From NCBI GenBank assembly GCA_020722815.1, contig DYKB01000019.1, positions 38,139 through 102,138 of the forward strand: DNA of 64,000 nucleotides, written 5' to 3'. Origin of the DNA: Caldithrix sp. Lineage in GTDB: Bacteria > Zhuqueibacterota > Zhuqueibacteria > Thermofontimicrobiales > Sulfurfontimicrobiaceae. Under the pieces are notes generated by a model that saw only the letters and a program-made list of their open reading frames with translations, ran no database searches and had not been told where the DNA came from. The translations under genes and the position numbers were made by a program. This document shows, in pieces, positions 18,292-26,548 of the stretch. Each line of letters begins with the position of its first letter. Position 1 is the first letter of the stretch.

Positions 18292-19268
18292 TTGGAAGAA
18301 AGACTGACAAAGAGTCGCTTGATTAAATTACGTGCCAAGGGGAGCTTGTACGCATTTTTTCCAAGCGGTTCAGCTTTTTTCAAGGCTTCGCTGGCTACCT
18401 TTTTAAAATTATCTTCATTCATTTCGAGTCCGACCAATTGGGCACTGACTTCCTTTTCAAACCAGGGAATGGGTGCTACACCGCCCAAAACGACGCGTCC
18501 TGATTTTAACAATTTTCCTTCTGGATTTATAATCGCCGCCACACTCACCATCGCAAAATCCCAGGCGCCGCGTTCTTTAAATTTTATAAATCCACTTTTT
18601 GCATTCGCCGGTAAATCCGGTATCTGAATTTCTGTGATGATTTCACCCGGTTTTAAAATATTTTCATGTAAAATATCCTGTTCCGGCAGCACAAAAAATT
18701 GATACAGCGGAACGACGCGGGATTTTTTACCATTGAAAATCACCACACTGGCATTTAAAGCTAACAGTGCCACCGCGGTATCGGAAGGGTGAACAATAAA
18801 GCAAGGATTGCCGCCAATGACACAATGGTATTTATTTTCACCATCGACGGCATAACAGGTATCGCCGCCTTTTCGCATACAATTAAATTCATTGCGGTAA
18901 TACCAGCACCGGGGGCGTTGACAGAGGTTCCCGCCAATTGTTCCCATATTTCTTAATTGGGGTGAGGCCACTTCTTTGGCGGCCTGCGCCAGGACTGGAA
19001 ATTTTTGATTAATTTCTGGATGCTCGGCAATTGTGGTTAATTTGGCCAGGGCGCCTATTTTTAATCCTTTTCCGTTTGTATAGCTTATTTGATCCAGTCC
19101 GGGAATGTTTTTTAAATTAATGACCATATCGGGCGAAACAACATCATCTTTCATCAAACCTAACAGATCCGTGCCACCAGCATAGAGTGTGGCTTGCACT
19201 GGATTTTTTTTGAGAAGTTCACTGGCTTCTTCGAGATCTTTTGGTTGAATATATTTAAAATTTTTCAT
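18288..19268 (-). CDS. molybdenum hydroxylase FAD-binding subunit with 4Fe-4S insert (PaoB/YagS-like)
   Basis: A 326-aa FAD subunit of a xanthine-dehydrogenase-family enzyme; it carries electrons from the iron-sulfur subunit to an acceptor. FAD-binding motifs are YAGGTDLLGLMK and MGTIGGNLCQR. Between the two FAD motifs and HPSD lies an insert with cysteines in RCWYYR, FNCMRK, DTCYAV and YHCVIGG, matching the 4Fe-4S-binding insert of PaoB and of the 4-hydroxybenzoyl-CoA reductase beta subunit. ATG 19268 has GGAG 6 nt upstream; the in-frame ATG at 19280 has no such site. Last gene of the small-large-FAD operon, 74 bp after the large subunit. Confidence 0.9.
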   Translation of the reverse strand: MKNFKYIQPKDLEEASELLKKNPVQATLYAGGTDLLGLMKDDVVSPDMVINLKNIPGLDQISYTNGKGLKIGALAKLTTIAEHPEINQKFPVLAQAAKEVASPQLRNMGTIGGNLCQRPRCWYYRNEFNCMRKGGDTCYAVDGENKYHCVIGGNPCFIVHPSDTAVALLALNASVVIFNGKKSRVVPLYQFFVLPEQDILHENILKPGEIITEIQIPDLPANAKSGFIKFKERGAWDFAMVSVAAIINPEGKLLKSGRVVLGGVAPIPWFEKEVSAQLVGLEMNEDNFKKVASEALKKAEPLGKNAYKLPLARNLIKRLFVSLSSN

Positions 19269-19342
19269 TTCCAACTCCATGAAGATTGAAAATTAAAATC
19301 GTTGCTTATTAAATGAATCAACAAAACCGCCGCGAAAAGGAT

Positions 19343-21637
19343 TTATCCCTGTAAAGCCATTAGCACTTTATCCGGCGTAATCGGGAGACTTTTAATCCGA
19401 ACGCCGATGGCATTGTAAACAGCATTGGTAATGGCGGCTGGCGTCGGGATCATTGCCGGTTCACCAATTCCCTTAACGCCCATATTGCTTATCAGCGGAT
19501 CGTGATCACTGACAATAATGACCTCAATCTCAGGTGTATCCAGCAGCAGTGGTACTTTATAATCATGTAAATTTTTGGTCAGGACCAGTCCGGTATTCGG
19601 ATCAATGACGCGCTCTTCCATCAAAGCGAATCCCAGCCCCTGAATAATACCGCCATGAAATTGATTTTCCAGCGTCATCTTGTTGAGAACGCGACCAATA
19701 TCATGTGCGGCAACTATTTTCAAGACTGTTACCTTTCCAGTTTCAGTGTCTACCGCAACCTTCGCAAACTGGGTGCCGAATGAGTTAATTTGATAACCAA
19801 CTGGATTGGCTTCACGGGCACCGGTGGTCACCAGCGTTCCCAGCCGCATGCGACGCACAATATTATCAATCTTAATCGTTTTTTTCGCATCTTTGATTGA
19901 TGTTATCACGCCGTTTTTATATTGAAGTTCAGTTTCTGGCACTTCCAGCAGGGCGGCTGCGCCTGATATCAACTTTGCTTTCATCTGTTCGGCGGCGTCT
20001 CTGACGGCTGGTGCCACTGAAGGGGCTGTCATACTGCCCCCACTCGTGGGGCCATACGGACAGGCCGCAGTGTCCCCCAAAATTGGAGTCACCTTTTCCA
20101 TCGGGATTTCCAGCACTTCGGCGGCAATTTGTGCCATAAATGTATAAGTGCCCGTGCCAATATCCTGCGTGCCACAAAGGACTTCCACGCTGCCATCACC
20201 ACTCATTTTCATGGTTACATAAGCGGGGGGGCCACCACCACCCCACCAGATCTGGGTGGCCATGCCAATGCCGATTTTAACCGGTCCAGGTTGAGATCCC
20301 GCTGGATTTTGTCGTTCATTCCATCCGATAGCGGCTGAACCGCGCAAATAGGCTTCGCGTAAACGTTTAGTGGTATAAGGCTGATTGGAGACCGGATCAA
20401 CTTCCGCGTAATTTTTCAGACGAAATTCTAAGGGGTCCAGGCCAGCTTTTTCGGCCAGTTCATCCATAATCGATTCCAGGCCGACTGTTCCCTGAACATG
20501 TCCCGGTGCGCGAAAGGGTCTGGCCCGACCGGCATTAATCATCACTGAATATTCCTCGACTTTCACATTTGGGCATTTATAAATCGCACGCAGCGGCCAA
20601 CTGCATCCACCACCTGAAGGATGGGCACCAACCGCCGCATGGGAGTAGTGGGACAGCGCGGTGAGTGTTCCATCTTTTTTTGCACCGGCTTTCAGTTTTT
20701 GAACTGAGTCCGGTCGATTTCCCGCATTCAGATTCATCTGTTTGCGATTAAAATAAATTTTTACAGGACGGCCAATCTCTCTGGAAATGATGGCGGCGAT
20801 TACTGTATATTTCCCCCCTTCCAATTTGCTACCAAAACCACCCCCCATGTATTTTTTTATCACCCGTACATGGCTTTCAGGTATTTCGAGTGCGCCCGCC
20901 ACCGAACTTCGCACACCAAAAATGGTCTGTGTCGAATCCCACACGGTTAATTGATCGCCATCCCAATTCACCACGCTGCAAAACGGTTCGGTGGGATTGT
21001 GAACTTCTACTTGTGTGGAAATCGTATCTTCCACAATAAAATCGGCCTCAGCGAATCCTTTTTCCACATCCCCGCGTGCGTATTTGGAAGGACCACCCCC
21101 TAAAATGTTACCAGCATCATACAACCTGGGAGCATCGGTTTGCATGGCTTTTTCCGGATCAATGACGAATGGTAAAGCTTCATATTCCACTTTGATTAAC
21201 TTTAAAGCATCCTCAGCACATTTCTCGGAAGTGGCAACAACACAGGCGACTTCATCCCCTTCATTTCGCACATGCGGATCAAACAGAAATGTAACTCTCC
21301 ACCATTTTATTGGCGGACAATTTTCATGAGTCAAAATATACAGAACTCCCGGGGCTTTCTTTGCCTGACGGGTATCAATGCTCTTTATTTTAGCGTGGGG
21401 TAATGGACTATGCAAAATTTTTGCGTACGTCAGGTGCGGTAATTTAATATCGAATGTATATTTTGCGGTTCCACTGACCTTATCATAACCATCAACTCGG
21501 GGAATGGGTTTTCCAACGATATTCAGTTTGGTATCAGCCCCCCATGACTCAATTTTTTCGACTGGTACTTCCGCGAGCGATTCGATAAAATCCTCTTCGA
21601 AAAAATTTTTAGCCTTTATTATTTTGCGACCAGGCAT
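19343..21637 (-). CDS. molybdenum hydroxylase large (molybdopterin) subunit
   Basis: A 764-aa catalytic subunit of the xanthine dehydrogenase / aldehyde oxidoreductase family. Domain order is the usual one: aldehyde-oxidase a/b hammerhead (DGYDKVSGTAKYTFD), then the molybdopterin-binding domain with GGGFGSK, FRAPGHVQG, GTQDIGTGTYT and the C-terminal KGIGEPAMIPTPAA, which contains the catalytic glutamate. There is no Tat signal of its own; it would be exported together with the Tat-bearing small subunit, as in PaoABC. A very strong ribosome-binding site (AGGAGG, 5-nt spacing) precedes the start. The likely reaction is oxidation of an aldehyde or N-heterocycle; substrate unknown. Confidence 0.93.
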   Translation of the reverse strand: MPGRKIIKAKNFFEEDFIESLAEVPVEKIESWGADTKLNIVGKPIPRVDGYDKVSGTAKYTFDIKLPHLTYAKILHSPLPHAKIKSIDTRQAKKAPGVLYILTHENCPPIKWWRVTFLFDPHVRNEGDEVACVVATSEKCAEDALKLIKVEYEALPFVIDPEKAMQTDAPRLYDAGNILGGGPSKYARGDVEKGFAEADFIVEDTISTQVEVHNPTEPFCSVVNWDGDQLTVWDSTQTIFGVRSSVAGALEIPESHVRVIKKYMGGGFGSKLEGGKYTVIAAIISREIGRPVKIYFNRKQMNLNAGNRPDSVQKLKAGAKKDGTLTALSHYSHAAVGAHPSGGGCSWPLRAIYKCPNVKVEEYSVMINAGRARPFRAPGHVQGTVGLESIMDELAEKAGLDPLEFRLKNYAEVDPVSNQPYTTKRLREAYLRGSAAIGWNERQNPAGSQPGPVKIGIGMATQIWWGGGGPPAYVTMKMSGDGSVEVLCGTQDIGTGTYTFMAQIAAEVLEIPMEKVTPILGDTAACPYGPTSGGSMTAPSVAPAVRDAAEQMKAKLISGAAALLEVPETELQYKNGVITSIKDAKKTIKIDNIVRRMRLGTLVTTGAREANPVGYQINSFGTQFAKVAVDTETGKVTVLKIVAAHDIGRVLNKMTLENQFHGGIIQGLGFALMEERVIDPNTGLVLTKNLHDYKVPLLLDTPEIEVIIVSDHDPLISNMGVKGIGEPAMIPTPAAITNAVYNAIGVRIKSLPITPDKVLMALQG

Positions 21638-21707
21638 GACGCCTCCTATCGTTTTGTCAGTTATATCAAAAATACAGGTAATTTTATTTTAAATTAATAA
21701 ATCATGA

Positions 21708-21786
21708 ATGCGTGAGGCGTAATACGTGAAACGTAATATGTGATCTTCGCGTTTTACGAATTACGTATTACGTATTACGCATCACT
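21708..21786. repeat. dispersed CGTAATGCGTGA palindromic repeat, copy 3
   Basis: GCGTGAGGCGTAATACGTGA and the opposing ACGAATTACGTATTACGT form an inverted repeat. It lies between the small- and large-subunit genes of the molybdoenzyme operon, so it would be transcribed and could fold in the mRNA. Confidence 0.75.
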
Positions 21787-21831
21787 TACCTCAACTGATC
21801 GGATTTTTAACGAAGAATCTGCACATATATT

Positions 21832-22446
21832 TTATTTGCTTTTCTCCGCTGCCGCTAGTACCGATTTTAAAATATTGGGATATGCCGCACAGCGGCAAAG
21901 ATTTCCGGCCATCCCTTCTTTTACCTGCTCCTGGCTTGGTTTGGGATGTTTTAGGAGCAGGGCCTGGGCTGCTAAAATTTGGCCGGGGGTGCAAAATCCA
22001 CATTGCAATCCATCATGTTCAATAAATGCTTCCTGAATGGGATGTAATTTTTCACCTTGAAGAAGTCCTTCGATTGTCACCACCTCTTTTCCGGCAGCGT
22101 CCAGCGCTAACAAATGACAGGAATAAACCGCCTGGCCATTCAACAAAACCGTACAGCCGCCACATTCGCCATGATCACACACGATTTTGGTTCCCGTCAG
22201 ATTCAGATGTTCCCGCAGTAATTCAGCCAGGGTTGTTCGGGGTTCAATCACCACCTGCACCGCCTGACCATTCACCTTCAGGGCGAGGGCAACTTTGCCC
22301 GATGTTGCCATCTCGTTGGGTTCCTTCTTATCCGCCGCTATAACTGGTAAGGTCGTTATAGCTACGGTGGTTCCAATTACCCCACTGCCAAGTCCCTTGA
22401 TAAAATTCCGTCTGGAAATGTCGCCAGCTTTGGATTTTTCTTGCAT
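21832..22446 (-). CDS. Tat-exported 2Fe-2S small subunit of molybdenum hydroxylase (PaoA/YagT-like)
   Basis: A 204-aa iron-sulfur subunit with two [2Fe-2S] domains. The N-terminus carries a twin-arginine signal, SRRNFIKG, followed by a hydrophobic stretch ending near PVIA. The plant-ferredoxin-type cluster is ligated by CDHGECGGC and the later YSC; the second cluster by CGFCTPG and CRC. The signal places the enzyme in the periplasm, as with E. coli PaoA. AAGGAG lies 8 nt before ATG 22446. It is the first gene of the operon, and an imperfect dyad lies about 55 bp upstream. The gene order small-large-FAD differs from small-FAD-large in paoABC. Confidence 0.93.
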   Translation of the reverse strand: MQEKSKAGDISRRNFIKGLGSGVIGTTVAITTLPVIAADKKEPNEMATSGKVALALKVNGQAVQVVIEPRTTLAELLREHLNLTGTKIVCDHGECGGCTVLLNGQAVYSCHLLALDAAGKEVVTIEGLLQGEKLHPIQEAFIEHDGLQCGFCTPGQILAAQALLLKHPKPSQEQVKEGMAGNLCRCAAYPNILKSVLAAAEKSK

Positions 22447-22499
22447 AGCAAAACTCCTTTGGATTTAATAAATTGAAATGCTCTTTATATATCTATACT

Positions 22500-22522
22500 G
22501 TTATTTACACGTTTGTAATAAC
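22500..22522. promoter_or_regulatory. imperfect dyad upstream of the molybdoenzyme operon
   Basis: GTTATTTACA (22500-22509), a 4-nt loop and TGTAATAAC (22514-22522) form a 9-bp inverted repeat with one bulged base. It lies 54 bp upstream of the Tat-subunit start and may be an operator; no regulator gene is adjacent. Confidence 0.35.
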
Positions 22523-22610
22523 ATCATCTCCAGGATATTCAGGTTACAAATTTTTATCCGATTAGCCATAAACACACTTTATTAAAAGTCTAAACACCTA
22601 CAACCTCTCT

Positions 22611-23201
22611 TTACTCTTTTAATGCCGCTTCGATGGCCTGAACTACCTTTTCACTCTCCGGTTCATCCCGCGATCCAAATCGGTTGATTATCTTTCCTTT
22701 TTTACTAATCAAAAATTTATTAAAATTCCAAGAAATTCCACCAGAAAATTCAGGATTTGTTTCGGGATGGGTTAAAAATGCGTATAACGGGGCCTGATCA
22801 TCACCTTTTACGGATATTTTGGCGAACATGGGAAAAGTGATGTTATAATTCAGTGAACAAAATTGCTTAATCTCATCATTTGTGCCTGGTTCCTGACGCA
22901 GGAAATTATTGGCCGGAAATCCCAGGATAACCAATCCGTCTCCCTGATATTTTTCATATAATTTTTGTAGCCCCGCGTATTGTGGGGTAAAACCACATTT
23001 GCTGGCCACATTGACAATCAGCAATACTTTACCTTGATACTGTTCCAATTTTACATCTTTGCCATCAATATCCTGAACAACAAAATTATAAATTGAATCT
23101 TGTTTGGCACTTTCTGGCAAGGCTTTTTTTGAGTTTTTGCAGAAAAAAAAGTAGCACAAAAGAGAGATGACCAAAAAATAAAGTAGATATTTTAGCATCA
23201 T
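22611..23201 (-). CDS. glutathione-peroxidase-family thiol peroxidase, membrane-anchored or exported
   Basis: A 196-aa glutathione-peroxidase-family protein. The first about 22 residues are strongly hydrophobic (signal or anchor), so it acts outside the cytosol. The catalytic tetrad is visible: Cys69 in NVASKCG, Gln103 in RQEPG, Trp158 and Asn159 in WNFNKF. The peroxidatic residue is Cys, not selenocysteine, and a further cysteine at 115 (KQFCSL) may be the resolving one, as in thioredoxin-dependent members. Two adjacent ATGs follow GAGGTGA. A CRP-like site lies 12 bp upstream. It reduces peroxides; the real electron donor is more likely thioredoxin than glutathione. Confidence 0.9.
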   Translation of the reverse strand: MMLKYLLYFLVISLLCYFFFCKNSKKALPESAKQDSIYNFVVQDIDGKDVKLEQYQGKVLLIVNVASKCGFTPQYAGLQKLYEKYQGDGLVILGFPANNFLRQEPGTNDEIKQFCSLNYNITFPMFAKISVKGDDQAPLYAFLTHPETNPEFSGGISWNFNKFLISKKGKIINRFGSRDEPESEKVVQAIEAALKE

Positions 23202-23212
23202 ATTTCACCTCA

Positions 23213-23228
23213 TGTGATTTAGATCACG
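23213..23228. promoter_or_regulatory. CRP/FNR-type operator before the peroxidase gene
   Basis: TGTGA TTTAGA TCACG matches the E. coli CRP core TGTGATCTAGATCACA with two differences. A second dyad, TGATA AAAT TATCA (23246-23259), lies upstream. The site sits between the peroxidase start and its presumed promoter, a position suited to repression. Confidence 0.45.
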
Positions 23229-23457
23229 GAATTTTATGACGTCGTTGATAAAATTATCAGGTATAATATATCAAAAGTTTTGTATTAAATCAACCTTAAA
23301 TCTGCTTTTAAAGCCCGAATTGTTATGTTACATCTAATTAATTTGTCGTTGATAAAAGGAAAATTAACAAAAATTCATCCAGAACCAGCTCTTGAAAGCG
23401 ATTTCTGGTTCAACATTTGCAAATAGTGAGCGGATTATTAATAGAAACGAGTGACGG

Positions 23458-24114
23458 TTGATTGACTTTTGGAAAATTAAGTCGGCATTGTATCAGAATT
23501 TTCGTCAGGTATTTCCCTTTAAACAAATTCTGAGGCAGGAGAATCAAAGTTTTATCCGGTTCTTTGACAAAATCAATCTGGTTTCAGAATTAGTCCTGGA
23601 TATCGGGACCGGACATGGAAATGGGCTGCAATTAATAAAAAGTCATTTCACCTCGGGTCAAAACAGGACGAATTTTACCCTGGATAATGAGAAAAAAGAT
23701 TTTATTGATGCAAAAAATAATAAAAATGTCTATCTAATAGGAGTAGACAGGTCTGCATCCATGTTGAAGTCTGCCCGAAACATACAAACCGGGGTATTTG
23801 TTCAAGCTGATGCGCTTGTACTTCCTTTTAAAGATGAAAGTTTTTCAATAATTTTGGCTATTGGATTGGTGGAATATTTGAAGAATAAGAGGCTGTTTTT
23901 AAAAGAAATAAGTCGAATATTAAAATCGGGTGGAAAAGTAATTTTAACAATTTCACCAATGAATTTGTTTTCATTTTTTAGATTCTTTTATGGATTACGA
24001 TTATTTTTGATATCTTCCAAAAGCTTTGAAATTTTAATTGATCAATTTAATCTGAAGATCCAAAATAAATCAAAAACAGTCATGCAGATTCAATATTTGC
24101 TTTATAAAGTCTAA
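23458..24114 (+). CDS. class I SAM-dependent methyltransferase
   Basis: A 218-aa methyltransferase with the Methyltransf_11 layout: motif I LVLDIGTGHGNG, the acidic loop GVDRSASML, the ADALVLPF segment and motif IV ILAIGLVEYL, then post-motif KEISRILKSGGKVILTIS. The ATG-less start at TTG 23458 is the earliest possible because an in-frame TGA lies two codons upstream; GAG 6 nt upstream is a weak ribosome-binding site. An insert between motif I and the acidic loop (about residues 65-92, rich in Asn and Lys) is unusual. The neighbours give no hint of substrate. Confidence 0.78.
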   Translation: MIDFWKIKSALYQNFRQVFPFKQILRQENQSFIRFFDKINLVSELVLDIGTGHGNGLQLIKSHFTSGQNRTNFTLDNEKKDFIDAKNNKNVYLIGVDRSASMLKSARNIQTGVFVQADALVLPFKDESFSIILAIGLVEYLKNKRLFLKEISRILKSGGKVILTISPMNLFSFFRFFYGLRLFLISSKSFEILIDQFNLKIQNKSKTVMQIQYLLYKV

Positions 24115-24654
24115 AAATTTTGATATATTGCCTTATTTGTCTCATCAGGATTCATTGATACATAATAAAACAGTCATTGGGGGTGGTTTAGATTCAGAAT
24201 ATGCAACCGAAAGGTATCCATTCAATATTTTAGGGGAAGAAAGCCTGTCATGGCGAGGCGTTTTTTGCCGAAGCAATCCCCCGGTATATCAGGCGATTGC
24301 TTCGTCGCAAAAAACGCTCCTCGCCATGACAGGCTGTGGTCACTTTCCTTAAGTATTGAGCGGATACACCGAAAGCATACTTTTTAAAAATCATATTTTT
24401 TCTATTTTGTCTAACAGGGAATCCGTTATAAAAGCTTTGTTGAGCATGTTTCGACCATCTATTTTTTCGATACTTAAAAAAACAGTTAAAATTTTGCACT
24501 AAATTCATGAATAATTGAATTTCTTTCTTTTTTAAACATGAAAAAATATGAGATTTTTGGTGTGTAAGTCCTGAAAAATGATAGAAATGATGAAAATTTA
24601 CCATAAAATCGGGTTCAGGTGGGCATTTTATGGGGTAACTGCAAAAATTTGTAC
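24115..24654. other. gene-free stretch with a nested hairpin element
   Basis: Short reading frames on both strands at 24128-24352 and 24248-24661 run through the inverted repeat and look spurious. Apart from the repeat (24212-24370), I see only AT-rich sequence leading to the promoter at 24655. Confidence 0.55.
24212..24370. repeat. nested inverted-repeat (MITE-like) element with 94-bp hairpin core
   Basis: The inner core 24242-24335 folds almost perfectly: AGCCTGTCATGGCGAGG pairs with its complement at 24319-24335, CGTTTTTTGC with GCAAAAAACG, and CGAAGCAATC with GATTGCTTCG, around a 16-nt loop. The outer flanks GGTATCCATTCAATATTTTA and the complement of TTAAGTATTGAGCGGATACA form a second, imperfect inverted repeat. 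The core resembles the well-known GCGAGGAGCGAAGCAATC-type repeats of many bacterial genomes. Confidence 0.8.
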
Positions 24655-24683
24655 TTGACATTAGGAAAATTATTATTTATATT
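24655..24683 (+). promoter_or_regulatory. sigma-70-type promoter for the M23 peptidase gene
   Basis: TTGACA at 24655-24660, 17-bp spacer, TATATT at 24678-24683. The gene starts about 100 nt downstream. Confidence 0.65.
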
Positions 24684-24785
24684 CCGAATATCGACCTACA
24701 GAATGAGTTAGATAGTTATTATGGATGATTGATGGTTTACCCCCTATCTTAAAACATGTTTAAATAAAAATAAGGGATTACGAAA

Positions 24786-25706
24786 ATGAGTGATAAACGA
24801 ATAAAGGTGATTTATTTTTCGACCGGGGGGTCTGAGGTTCGACATGCCAATTTTTCATGGCGAAAGTTTTGTCTAATTTCGATAATTTCATTCGCCATCA
24901 TTATGCTGGTTGTGGGTACTGTCTTCGCCGTATTTACTGATTTTTATCATAACTTCAAGATTGAATCACTAAGTCGCGTGAATACAATTCTGACCCAGCA
25001 ATTGAGTGAGATGGATAATAAAGTTCGTGAGATGGACAAGCGAATGGGCGAATTAGAAATGCGGGATAATGATTTACGCGTTTTTGTAAACCTCCCCAAA
25101 ATCGATGAAGAAACCTGGAAAGTGGGTGCTGGTGGTGCATATTCGAACAATGATTATGAATTAAGATTCCTCTCCAAAGAAACTGGCGATCAGACCCTGG
25201 CAATGAACCTTTTGCTGGATAAAATTCAACGTCAAATTGATCTGGCACAAAAAAGCCAGAAGGACATTGAACGTGCAGCAAACGAAAAAAAATCACTGTG
25301 GGCGCATACCCCTTCAATTCAACCGGTAGCCGGACGAATTTCCGAACGTTTTGGAATGCGTCTTGATCCGTTTATTGAAAAAGTTCAACACCACTATGGT
25401 ATCGATATTCCGGCTGAAGTTGGAACAAAAATACACGCAGCCGCTGATGGTGTTGTGGAAGAAGTTCAGAACAGCTACCTCCCCAACAAAGGCTATGGAA
25501 AGTATGTCGTTATTGACCATGGAAATGGTTTTAAAACCAAATACGCTCACCTTCATGCCTCGTTGGTTCGAGAAGGTGAAGTGGTAAAACGCTGGCAAGT
25601 CATTGCCGAAGTTGGGAATACCGGTCGTTCAACAGGTCCGCACCTTCATTATGAAGTTCATCAAAATGATCGACCTGTCGATCCGGTCAAATATATCTTC
25701 AATTAA
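24786..25706 (+). CDS. membrane-anchored M23 (LytM-type) peptidoglycan endopeptidase
   Basis: A 306-aa protein with an N-terminal cytosolic stub, one transmembrane helix (about 29-52), a coiled coil (about 58-100) and a C-terminal M23 domain (about 190-300). The zinc site is complete: HYGIDIPA supplies His and Asp, YAHLH and GPHLHYEV supply the later histidines. It probably cuts peptide cross-links in the periplasm, or activates amidases if in an EnvC-like role, though intact ligands argue for activity. It has a consensus promoter upstream and a terminator right after, so it is monocistronic. Confidence 0.9.
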   Translation: MSDKRIKVIYFSTGGSEVRHANFSWRKFCLISIISFAIIMLVVGTVFAVFTDFYHNFKIESLSRVNTILTQQLSEMDNKVREMDKRMGELEMRDNDLRVFVNLPKIDEETWKVGAGGAYSNNDYELRFLSKETGDQTLAMNLLLDKIQRQIDLAQKSQKDIERAANEKKSLWAHTPSIQPVAGRISERFGMRLDPFIEKVQHHYGIDIPAEVGTKIHAAADGVVEEVQNSYLPNKGYGKYVVIDHGNGFKTKYAHLHASLVREGEVVKRWQVIAEVGNTGRSTGPHLHYEVHQNDRPVDPVKYIFN

Positions 25707-25715
25707 AAACATTAC

Positions 25716-25745
25716 AAAAAAATCCTGCTTCGGCAGGATTTTTTG
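25716..25745 (+). terminator. intrinsic terminator with UUCG tetraloop
   Basis: AATCCTGC TTCG GCAGGATT followed by TTTTG, 10 nt after the M23 stop. The C(UUCG)G loop is the extra-stable tetraloop. Confidence 0.93.
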
Positions 25746-25852
25746 TTTTTACTTCGTTCACTATCTTTTTTTGAAACATCAATCTCCCGCCAGCCGTTTA
25801 TATTATTGCAGCCAAAAAAAAATTTCAATCACGAGCTAATTTGTATTCGATA

Positions 25853-26176
25853 ATGAAATCGGATTCCTTTTTTGAACAGGTTTATCAGTTGATCGCGACG
25901 ATTCCCCCCGGAAAAGTAGCCACTTATGGTCAGATTGCCGTTTTATTGGGACGTCCACAGGCTGCCAAAATGGTCGGTTGGGCATTGCATCAATTACCGG
26001 AACATCGAAGTCGGCCCTGGCATCGGGTAATCAACCGGAAGGGTGCGATAAGTTATGATTCAAAAAATTCAGGCCAATCACTGCAAAAGTATCTGCTCGA
26101 GGCTGAAGGGGTGAAATTTGATGCGCACGATCGCGTAGATTTAAAAAAATATCAGCACATTTTTCAGAATACATAA
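25853..26176 (+). CDS. alkyltransferase-like (ATL) DNA repair protein
   Basis: A 107-aa protein consisting only of the DNA-binding domain of O6-methylguanine-DNA methyltransferases. It has IPPGKVATYGQIA, the helix-turn-helix arginine region and the active-site loop PWHRVINRKG, where Trp replaces the alkyl-acceptor Cys of PCHRV. That substitution defines alkyltransferase-like proteins, which bind alkylated guanine and hand it to nucleotide excision repair. ATG 25853 is preferred over the in-frame TTG at 25841. It lies alone between a terminator and a repeat element. Confidence 0.9.
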   Translation: MKSDSFFEQVYQLIATIPPGKVATYGQIAVLLGRPQAAKMVGWALHQLPEHRSRPWHRVINRKGAISYDSKNSGQSLQKYLLEAEGVKFDAHDRVDLKKYQHIFQNT

Positions 26177-26548
26177 TAAAACCGGAGAAGTGTACTGGTT
26201 ATTTTTTGATACGCTTTTTACCTTGCAATATTCAAAAATCACTTGCATTTATTATAAATTTATCATAGACTAAATAATACCTGAAATTCTAAAATGAAAC
26301 GTTTTTTCTTCGGAGAACTCGCTTTCAGTGGGAAATTGACCCCCGCTGTATCTCCCCCATTTTCAAAAAGCGAAAATGGGGGAGAGAACCCGGCTTTCTC
26401 TCCCCCCAATTCCGTTTTTTGAAATTTGGGGGAGGCAGGAGGGGGTCTTTCATTGATTCATACCCTTACAAATTTCCATTTTAGAATTTTAGGTAATATT
26501 GAATTCCTATAATTTACATAAATTGCTCCGGAATTTAAAAAGATAAGC
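26177..26548. other. intergenic region occupied by a repeat element
   Basis: About 370 bp without a gene; 228 bp of it is the MITE-like element. The remainder is AT-rich and presumably carries the kinase promoter, which I could not identify. Confidence 0.5.
26273..26500. repeat. 228-bp MITE-like element with 28-bp terminal inverted repeats
   Basis: The ends 26273-26300 and 26473-26500 are inverted copies matching at 24 of 28 positions (core AAATTCTAAAATG). The inside (26338-26448) is a nested hairpin array of CCCCCATTTTC / GAAAATGGGGG and related C-runs. The same internal sequence, and one end motif, recur at 63704-63840. Confidence 0.78.

Noticed and set aside
24128..24661. Short reading frames on both strands
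   Set aside because: They run through the arms of a near-perfect inverted repeat and have no protein-like features.
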